A DNA stretch of 64,000 nucleotides from Marsupella aquatica (lineage: Eukaryota > Marchantiophyta): assembly GCA_973895155.1 (NCBI GenBank), contig OZ316895.1:9548001-9612000 (forward strand), read 5' to 3'. Positions 55,727-64,000 of the stretch are shown here, piece after piece; the stretch's first letter is position 1; every line of letters begins with the position of its first letter. A program made the translations under genes and the position numbers. The notes below the pieces were generated by a model. The model did no database searches. It saw only the letters and a program-made list of their open reading frames with translations, and was not told the DNA's origin.

Positions 55727-57274
55727 ATTCCTGCACGGAACACAGCCATCCCTCTCCTATCTCGTTGAAGGGTGTTCAAACTAGGACCTATTCCATTACT
55801 GGAAAGGCAATTAACAACACGCCTCCCACCATGCAAAAAGAGTGTTTGGCAGAGAAGCTTTGTTCCTGCCTTATATCGGTAACCCTGCTTCTCTTTGTTT
55901 AGGTTCGAAGCTATGTCTGACAACATATCCCACAGGGCACCTCTCCCTCCAAAGGCACCCCTTTGTGTGCCAAGACTATGGATTGACAAAACTTCAGCAC
56001 TGTGGCCTTATTTGGTTCCTGGTAATTAAGGCAGACTTCCCCAATGGGTGGGACACGGGCCTTAGCCATCAGTAATCTATGACTAAGGATTCTCTGTAGC
56101 TTTTGTTCTCTCAGAACTCGATTCCTGTAACACTTTGCTTGTTGCTGGACCTCGGGAACTGTGAGGTAATCTAACCTACGACCCTTCCCAGTCCCCCTGC
56201 TTCCTCTTTTCTCAGAGGCTTTGAATTCTCTAGCAACCCTGAGCCTAAAGTCGGGTTCCCCTTTTATACTAAAACAATGTTCACATGTCAAGTCTTGAAA
56301 GCCACCCCCTAGTTTTGATAATCTATTGCAAAGCTTGTGCCTAAAGAGACCTTCAATGTGATAGGTTTCCTGCCCGGTTACACAGAACACATCTTCTACA
56401 ACCAAGGGCTCTGCAAACCAAAGTCCCTCAAGTTTAAGCTGATCATTTAAGATTCCCTTAATAGGCCTGGTTTCTGAACCATACTTGACCGTATCACGCC
56501 AAAGACCCCAACACAACAGAGATAAGTGCCCACCTTTTTCTTCTTCTGCAGACACTCGAGAGGAATCGCTAGACGGCCCTCCACTTGGCCTCTGAGTTAA
56601 AAAGCCTTGGATGGTCCTTTGTTTGACATCCCTTGCATCCACTTGGCGAGGTCTTCCAGGCCGTCCAGATAGAATAGGTTCTCCTCTAGCAGGCATTTGA
56701 CTCCTTGTGACATAATTTAGATGACTGATGCTATTACAATGACTTTCAAGATTGGGCTCCAAATTCCGTTGTTTTGGAATGAGCACAAGGTGTTCTGAAC
56801 AGAAATTGCACAAAAGTTTGAATTTGTGTAACTCCAAGGGGTCCTTCTCCACATCGCCTAAAACTGTAAATGTCTCTTTCCCGACAGTCTGAGATTCATT
56901 AACCTTTTGCACAATCTTTAGGTGCTGCTCAAGTATGGCTTGATCAGTCAATGTATTTGCTTGGGCCCTCCGTGCAACCTCCTTAGAGTGCAGCCTCTCA
57001 CCCCTGTTAGATGCCACACGAGCGGCATGCTTTGATGAAATCATATGCTTCTTTTTGAAATTTGTGAAGGCATTATTGATGGATGTCTTATCCATCAAAC
57101 CCTTTGCTGACCCATCATGGCGAGTGTCACACTCGCAACATTCAATGTGTCCGCATGGCACATTGTCTTTGTCCCAGGTTCTCACCCTCCACTTGTGGTG
57201 AGCGCATTGTATTGACTCCATATGATCCTTAAATTTGTCTACACATGAAGACCATGTCCTCTTTAATTCATTGG
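55727..57274 (-). pseudogene. Element C N-terminal region with zinc-finger-like motifs
   Basis: Minus-strand frame from the A4 boundary down to 55911: HTNELKRTW, then Cys/His groups (CGHIECCECDTRH; CNFC ... HCNSISH, BED/C2H2-like) and an AT-hook-like RPGRPRQ. A frameshift near 55950 passes to a second frame with GGRRVVNCLSSNGIGPS and VFRAGI, which joins 51062 across the solo LTR. The upstream start is lost beyond the A4 insertion. DNA binding by the N-terminus is inferred. Confidence 0.6.
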
Positions 57275-60200
57275 TGTGGTGCGTCCCATGGCTCCCTAAA
57301 CCCAAGAAACCCCCCAGCTCAAGCCGATTCCTGCAGGTTTCGTGCTTGGCGAGGCCGTTTCCGCGGCTTAGCGGCATGGGACGCTGCTAACCTTCTACTA
57401 CTACTATTAACATTTTACACACATATACTGGACAGATCCTTCATCGGGTCATGAGATACGTAGCCGGCCTAATATAGGCCTTCCCCTGTCTTCCCCTCCA
57501 TCTTGTTAGGTATGTTTGGATTCCGCCGCCGGAATGATCCCCAATAGGCTTGGTTAAGCCGCTAAGACCTCTCTCAGCTCGACACATCCAACTCTCACTC
57601 CCCTGCTTACTTTCCTTCCTTCTGTTGATGTGGGCACTCTTCACACAAGTTAATGCGACACACAAATAGCAAAATGACTCATTCTGACTGAGTCATACCA
57701 TGCACTTGCCATACAAACAGTACATCTCATACACAAGTTCTGCGAACTAAGCCGTGAGGCCAACTCTATTCAGCTCTTAGGCATGAGGAAACATGAATAT
57801 ACACAAGGGTCACTGTATGACTAACCGAGAGCTTCTCGTACTACTTGATCCCAGCCCGGCTGGTGCAAACTAAAAACTTGCTAAAGAAGAGGCCCTGAGC
57901 TCCCCGCTGCCCAGGTACTTATCCTGGTAGTGGATCCGCCCTTCTTTGCATCGTAAGCCTAATCTACTTAACAGTAATCTACTTGCCCGAATCTACCTAT
58001 GTACAGCAAGGCAGGAGCACAAGTGTTGCTCCTACCAGTGGGACCGCAATCCCACTAAGCTAAGTGTCAGGGCCGCTCCTGGTTCTGATCCTAATCCTAA
58101 ACGTGGAGATCCGTGCCCGCCCTGCCCACTCACGCCTCCTCCCTCCACGTCCGCCCTCCCTAAAAGGAACGGCGCCCTTGCACCGTCACGACACCGGTGG
58201 TGGATCCTCAATGGACGCCCCCAATACTTCCTCCTCAGCCACTGCCGTTGGCCCGCCTACTGACAGATTACCTGCCCTTGACCGAGTCAACTCTCCATCG
58301 GCCTGACTGGGTCCACCTTCGGCTTCAGCCTCGACACCGGCCTCGGCAATCCCCACGGCTTCGGCCTCAGCCACTCCCACGGCTTCGGCTTCCCCTTCCC
58401 CTAGGGTAGTTGGATCCTTAGCCGTGACCCTGTCTGGGGTCGGTGCTGGGTCTACCTCCTTGATCACCACGGCCTGTGAAGTCGTATTACTCCTTGACCC
58501 TGAAGGTTTCCGCTTCTTCTTCGTTGGTGGCTCGGCAGCTGGTCCCTTCCCCTTCCCACTTACCTCCGGCACTGGTGCAGGTGGCGCGGCTTGTCCTTCG
58601 GCAATTACCACCCCTGGTAACTGGTTTGTCCCAACAGGAGATGGACCTGCTGCAGCTAAGCATTTAAATACTGCGGCTTGTTTCTTCAGCCGCTCTGTTT
58701 GGTTGTCGGCCCGCCGCTGTAGGTTCTCCATCTTCCTCGTGATTTCCTCCAACTCCTCTTGGGTTTCATCCAGGTCCTTACGTGCCCCCTCCAGCTCGTT
58801 TTTGGCCTCCTCCTGCTCCCTGTGGGCTTCCTCCAATTCCTTCTTCAAGGTAGCCCTCTCCTCCTGGGTTGCTCTTAGCTCCTTGTCGAGCTCTGCAATG
58901 ATGACAGACTCTATCTGGTTCATCTTGGCGTAAGTCTGTTCGAGCATCTCGTCCTTCTCCCTTAGGTCGGCCTTGAAGCTGGCCGTCAGGGACGCAAGCT
59001 CCTGCTGCAGCGCCATAATCCCTTGATAGGATTTCCCTAACTCGACCTCCTTCTGCTCAAGGGCTCCGCGGATTTTCTCGAGCTCCCCTTTCAACGCCCA
59101 TTCCTTTCTTTGGGTCTCCGCCATGGCCCGACTGTTGGCTGTTATGTGGGCCTCCTCTGTATTCTTTAGCTCTTGCTTCCACTTTTCCCTCTCTTTGATC
59201 GTGTCGGCCAACTCTTCCTGCGTCTGAGTCAGTTTATCCTTGATATTCTGATTATCAGCCTGCGCGGCGTCCAACTGCCCCTGCATGATGTTCAGCTCAT
59301 GTCGTTTAATCCGCAGTTCATCTTGGGCTTTCTTGGCCGCCCTTAGATCTTCAATCTCGGCTTCCATCCTCCTAAGCCGCCGAATGACCTCGTCCTTCTT
59401 GCTTCTCTCTAAAGCCACCGCTTCTTCTAATTGGTGCTTCTCCAACTGCTCCCTATGAAAAAAGGGTCCTACCTCCAACTCCTCTCCAAAGATGCCGAGC
59501 GCAAGTTCCCCACACATCTCACCATACTCCATGGCTCTATTCTTAGCGTAGGTGGAGTAAGTAGAAGTGATCGGCATCGCCCATCGTGGCCTCTGCTCCC
59601 AAGCCGTCCTGCGGATCTCTTCAATCGTGGCTAGAGGTTTGCTTCCTTTTTCGGCTAGCCGCCTGATGTCCTCCGGCCAATCTCCTCCTGGTAAATCCTT
59701 TTCCTTAGCCAGGGCGGCCTCTTCCTCCTGCTTGATTCGCTCCTGAAATTCCTGCACCGTCTATTTTATGCCGTCGAAGCTCGGGGGAGCAACATCTGGT
59801 GGGGGAGACTCAGGGCTACTCTGCTGGTTGGGGTCCCCTCGCACTACCCTTGGAAGTGTGGGGACAAACCGGCCACAGGTCCTTACTCCTGGAACGTGAT
59901 GGTCCGACCCATAGCCGGAATTATCATGGCTGCAGTCCTCCACTGCCTCCTCTACCTCTTGGATGTCCGGCTTCTCCCTCTCCTCTTCGTTGGTAGGAGC
60001 TTCAGGCAATTCTGCCTCCGATTCGGAGCTTGAGGTTCCCACGTACATTCGAACACCTGGCTTGGATTCCGGCCTGATTCTCTCCTTGTCTCCAGCAAAG
60101 GGGTTTTCTCTTGTGAGCCGGTGTAGGCCTACCTCTGTAGTAGTGTCCTGCATTGTTGCCATTGCCGTTGTTGTTGCCGATGCCGATTTCTTTTCTTTCT

Positions 60201-61900
60201 CCAGTAGTTTCAGCAGACTCTGCATGCCTGGTTGCTGCATCGGCAAGTCTTCCTTCCTGGGCCTAAACACCTGCTCGATCGTAGGACTAACAGGTGGTTG
60301 AGGCTTCTCAGCCAACGGCCTCGGCGTTGGAGCTTCCTCGGGTGCCCTTACCTGCAGGGGAAGTACCGGGGCAAAAGTCTGACCTCTGGCATACCGGCAC
60401 AACAGCGGCATGTGATAGCCAAGCCGCGACACGCTCCCCATGCCGATTACCTGCTGCTCCTCCTTTAAGATCTTCTTCAATTGGTTGAGGAGGTACCCGT
60501 TGTAGTCCCGGCTTGGGTCTGGCCTTTCTGCCAGATAGACCTGTGCCTTGCCGATCTCTGCCCTCGGCAAGTTACAATGCATGGTCACCCGCAAGAAGTC
60601 GATCATCTCTCCTATGTGCGGGTTGGTGCAGGTGTTCCGGAAGAAGCCATTCTTCGTTGATGGCCCGGGGAACGACCGGAACTCCTTGTCAGGCAAGGTC
60701 TTCCTGGTATCAACTTTGGTCTTATTGCCCATCGGCAAGCCAAACACTTCGGCAATCACCTTGGGAGTAAGATAGAAATCCTTCCCATATATCCTCGTGC
60801 AATTGGTCTCGGGTTCCCATGACCCCACGAATTCTAATAGGTCTGACTCCGGTACCTCCGGCTTCAGCCATGGTAATCTTACAAAGGCCTCCAAGCCGGA
60901 TCCGGCCATGAAGCCTTGGTACTTCTTGGTCTGCATGGCCGTAAAGCATGCATCCTCCTCCCGTGCAAAATGTAGTTGCACCTCCACCGGTAGGGTTGCC
61001 GCCCAGCCCTTCCAGGTGTCATCCCTGGTTGGAATGGCCTTGATGGGATCGACCTCCTTCTCTTCGGCTTCTCCCTGCCTCCTGCTTTGCTGCTCGGCTG
61101 GCTTCTTTGGTGCCGCCGACCTCGTTCTTTTTGTCGGGGTGGCTTCATCGTTGACGGCTCCCTTCCTCTTCATCTCTGCTGCCGTGGAGGTTTCTCCTAG
61201 CACCGTTGCCCGGGTCCACCTTTCCGTGCTACCCTTTAATTCCCAGTGTATGTCGTTGCAGTTCTTGATGGCCTCTCGGATGCCGATGACGCTATCTTTG
61301 CAAAACAGAAGATCGTCGAGTTGATTGGAAGTAGGCGTCCACAGGAACTCGTCCTTGATGAGTTCGCCTCCTAAGAAAGCCGTCTTCTGCAGCTCCCACA
61401 ATCGAGCGAGCTCCTGCCGTTCTCGAGCTGCCCTTTCTGACTCCTCGTCCTCGTAAGTCTTGATGTACTCAGTTGCCCGTTTGAACAGGCATCCCCAGAA
61501 ATGTGCCGCTTGATTGACGTTGCTCATACCCTCCTTAGGTTGATCATCGGTATCTACTCTCTCCCCGAGTGCTTGCCTAAGCAGCTGACAGTAGTTGGCC
61601 TCCCGTAGTCGTCTGCCTAGTTCGTGCTCGCAAATGAGCCATCATCTCCTGCAAGCGCTCCTTACCCCTCTCCTCTGCCGGTCCTTCTTCCCGTTGATCC
61701 TTCCTAGCCGCCGACGCTTAACGCGCCCTAACCCTAATCGGGTTTTCACCCTCAGCCTTACCTCCGGCCTCTGCCCGGGTTCCATGGTTGCCCCTAATTG
61801 TTTATATTTTCCTTGTTTTGTCACTATACTAAGGTGTTCCTAGGGTGCCTTCCTGCTTTACCCACTTAACCGGCCGAGTGATTCCTGTCTAGGCATCACA
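57275..61900 (-). repeat. 3' LTR of the second element A copy (4626 bp)
   Basis: One base longer than the LTRs of the first copy and very close to them in sequence. Confidence 0.95.
58186..61527 (-). pseudogene. LTR-encoded coiled-coil protein, split by one TAG
   Basis: Same protein as at 9620-12961, but the Gln codon CAG after DGIK is TAG here (59758-59760), leaving 588 codons (61527-59761) and a following open segment of 523 codons. The comparison with three other copies shows directly a C-to-T change at a CAG site. Otherwise the frame is intact. Confidence 0.9.
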
Positions 61901-64000
61901 TAGCTCCCCACTTAATTGTGAAGCGTCCTCGCGAACAACTTCATCTTCGTCCATATAGTATTTCTTGAGGCGGTCATAATGGATGCGAACTGGATATACC
62001 TCTCCCGTAATGTTGGCCAATTGCACGGAGCCATTGGGGAACATCATGGTTACTCTAAAGGGTCCTAACCAGCGAGTGTAAAGCTTTCCTGGAAACCTAC
62101 TATACCTACTGTCATAAAGTAGCACAAGATCACCGGTATGAATACTAACTACTTTTAACCTTTTATCATACTGCTGCTTCATGATATTCTGTCTATATTC
62201 TACTCTCTCGGCTGAAATCATTCTCGCTTCATCTAAAGCTTCTAACCTATATTCTCGCTCCTTTAGGCTCTCCTCCGCTGAGGCTCTTTCCTCAATTGTA
62301 ACTTGAAATGTCGATATCTCAAGTTGCATGGGTACCAGGGCTTCTTGTCCAAAGGTTAAGAAGAAGGGTGTATGACCGGTAGTGGATTTATAGGCCAGAT
62401 TGTAAGCAAAAACAGCAGCAAACAATTTATCATCCCAATCGAGTTTGTTCTGAGCTACTGTCTTGTTCAATATCTTTCCTATGATTCCGTTTGCTCGTTC
62501 TGTCAACCCGTTTGCCTTTGGATGGTAGGGAGTAGTAGGCCTATGTTTAACTAAATACTGCTCATTTAAACGACTAATTATATCATTCAAAAAATGGGTT
62601 CCTCTATCACTAACTAATTCTAGGGGTGCTCCATACCTGGTGAAGATCTGCTCATACATGAATCTAGCCGTAGTAATTGCATCATCCTTCGTTGTTGGTC
62701 TGGCCTCTACCCATTTAGTTGCATAATCCGTAGCCAGGATTATGTACTTGTTCCGTCGAGGGTGGGTCAGTGGTTTCAGAGGTCCAATGTAATCAATACC
62801 CCACTTCTCGAATGGTGCCAGAGGTAGAATAGGGTGCAGTGGATGCCTGGTGGACGCCCTTGGTCCTCCCGCTCGTTGACAAGGATCGCATTGTTTGATA
62901 AACTGATAGACATCCTTGTGCAAGGTGGGCCACCAGTAACCGGCATTTAATATTTTCTTAGACGTGGTTACTGGGGCAAAATGTCCTCCGGCCTCCTCTC
63001 CATGCATGGCCCGTAGGACTCGTTTTACCTCTCTCTTCTCCAAACACCTTTGAATCGTGCCGTTGATTCCATGCTTGTGCAGTATGCCTTTAATGCACTG
63101 ATACTGTCTGACCTTCCGCACAAAGACTGCGGCTTGCTCTCGGCTTAATCCTGGCTGTAATCTGGAAGTGCTGAGAAATTGTAAAATCTCAGGGTACCAT
63201 GTACCAGCTATTTCCACAACGAATAGCTCCTCGTCGGGGAATCGATCATCGATGCAATCCGTGGCAGGTTTACTTGTGATCCTTGAAAAGAAGTCGGCAT
63301 TGGCATGTAACTTTCCTGGCTTGATCCTCAGCTCATAGTCAAACTCCTGTAATAGCAAAATCCATCTTGCTACTCTGCCTGTAAGGTCCGGCTTATTGAC
63401 TAGGTACTTCAAACTTTCATGATCCGTATGAAAGATTACCTTGTACCCTAGTAAATAATGCCTAAACTTTTTACAAGAATAAATGACTCCTAATGCTTCT
63501 CTTTCCGTGGTAGAGTAGTTCCGTTCAGCATCGGCAAGCTGACGGCTTGCGAAGTATATGGGATGGTCCCTTCCTTTCTCATCCAACTGACTTAGTACTG
63601 AGCCAATACAGAAGCCCGAGACATCTACAAAAACATGAAAATCTTTGTTCCAGTCCGGTGCTATCATGACTGGGGCCTCTACTAACATCTGCTTCAATTC
63701 TACTACCGCTGTGACTCGTTCGGGTGTGGGTTCGAAGTCTGCTCCTGCCTTGAGCATATTGGTTAATGGTAAAGCTAGCTTGGCAAAATCCTTGATGAAC
63801 CGGCGATAGTAACCAATGCATCCCAAGAAGGATCTTACATCCTTTATGTTCTTAGGTTGCATGATATCTAGCCATACTGCTAGCTTACCTTTGTCAATCT
63901 CAATGCCCTTCCTTGATACCTTGTGACCTAGTAGCACCCCCTCGGTTACTGCAAAAAAACATTTATCTGGGTGTAACTTGAGACCCACCTCCCTACATCT
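61889..64000 (-). CDS. pol: Element A pol, C-terminal part (partial)
   Basis: Near-identical to 18012-20109: the end of reverse transcriptase, RNase H (FVDVSGF, HTDHESL) and integrase (CDPC, GIDYIGPL, SDRGTHFL, LTERANG). A few substitutions (G/S, S/G, V/A, P/S, E/D). No stop within the visible part. The N-terminal half including FIDD lies beyond the window. Confidence 0.95.
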   Translation of the reverse strand, partial: RCREVGLKLHPDKCFFAVTEGVLLGHKVSRKGIEIDKGKLAVWLDIMQPKNIKDVRSFLGCIGYYRRFIKDFAKLALPLTNMLKAGADFEPTPERVTAVVELKQMLVEAPVMIAPDWNKDFHVFVDVSGFCIGSVLSQLDEKGRDHPIYFASRQLADAERNYSTTEREALGVIYSCKKFRHYLLGYKVIFHTDHESLKYLVNKPDLTGRVARWILLLQEFDYELRIKPGKLHANADFFSRITSKPATDCIDDRFPDEELFVVEIAGTWYPEILQFLSTSRLQPGLSREQAAVFVRKVRQYQCIKGILHKHGINGTIQRCLEKREVKRVLRAMHGEEAGGHFAPVTTSKKILNAGYWWPTLHKDVYQFIKQCDPCQRAGGPRASTRHPLHPILPLAPFEKWGIDYIGPLKPLTHPRRNKYIILATDYATKWVEARPTTKDDAITTARFMYEQIFTRYGAPLELVSDRGTHFLNDIISRLNEQYLVKHRPTTPYHPKANGLTERANGIIGKILNKTVAQNKLDWDDKLFAAVFAYNLAYKSTTGHTPFFLTFGQEALVPMQLEISTFQVTIEERASAEESLKEREYRLEALDEARMISAERVEYRQNIMKQQYDKRLKVVSIHTGDLVLLYDSRYSRFPGKLYTRWLGPFRVTMMFPNGSVQLANITGEVYPVRIHYDRLKKYYMDEDEVVREDASQLSGELCDA

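Larger units (their letters stand above)
57275..64000 (-). mobile_element. Second element A copy, minus strand, cut by the window end
   Basis: 3' LTR (57275-61900) and the C-terminal two thirds of pol (61889-64000) are present; gag and the other LTR lie beyond 64000. The LTR starts TGTG and ends CACA. ATTGG at 57270-57274 is the candidate duplication, which cannot be confirmed here. It is inserted in element C about 1.5 kb from the solo LTR, in the same orientation. Confidence 0.95.

Noticed and set aside
1-64000. tRNA, rRNA or other structured RNA genes
   Set aside because: I found no cloverleaf with recognisable A and B boxes and no rRNA segment; the only tRNA-related sequences are the primer sites.

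Overview
This window looks like repeat-dense nuclear DNA of a streptophyte (green alga or plant). The signs are Ty3/gypsy elements, one with a chromodomain and an initiator-Met-like primer site; a Mutator-like DNA transposon; GT-AG introns; a plant-mobile-domain-like ORF; and C-to-T decay at CpG and CAG. A charophyte such as Chara is a guess. No ordinary cellular gene was recognised; almost everything identifiable is mobile DNA, inserted in layers.

Layout: 1-7230 is old non-coding sequence with tandem repeats, a CCAATT-rich stretch and a PHD-finger fragment. 7231-43159 is one minus-strand Ty3/gypsy chromovirus (element B: 1.5-kb LTRs, CTAAC duplication) split by two later insertions. The first is element A (9248-24722), a plus-strand Ty3/gypsy element with 4625-bp LTRs and an exact CTCCC duplication, inserted in B's chromodomain. 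Each A LTR carries a sense ORF of 1113 codons. The second is element M (26111-37830), an 11.7-kb DNA transposon inserted between B's RNase H and integrase. 43160-47700 holds a minisatellite and a decayed gypsy fragment (D). 47700-57274 is a minus-strand DDE-type transposon gene (C), interrupted by a solo A LTR (51063-55726, ATTCC duplication) and, at 57275, by another A element that runs off the window end.

Element M is the most unusual object. It has terminal inverted repeats of about 75-80 bp built on ACAGGA motifs. A minus-strand Mutator-like transposase has an N-terminal Cys/His finger, DDE residues and a SWIM finger. A divergently transcribed five-exon gene (1161 codons) has a ParB/sulfiredoxin-like N-terminus (DGNHRL) and a C-terminal N4/N6-type DNA methyltransferase-like domain whose catalytic motif is not recognisable. 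Through its introns and intergenic regions, and in none of its exons, are 18 copies (11 exact) of the palindrome TAGCGCCNGGCGCTA. A DNA-binding cargo protein plus element-wide non-coding motifs suggests a self-recognition or anti-silencing system, analogous in layout to VANC proteins of Arabidopsis VANDAL elements and to ParB/parS. This is inference.

This M copy, and A, B, C and D, carry in-frame TAG/TGA codons that CAG-to-TAG, CGA-to-TGA or TGG-to-TGA transitions would explain, as expected of cytosine-methylated, silenced transposons.
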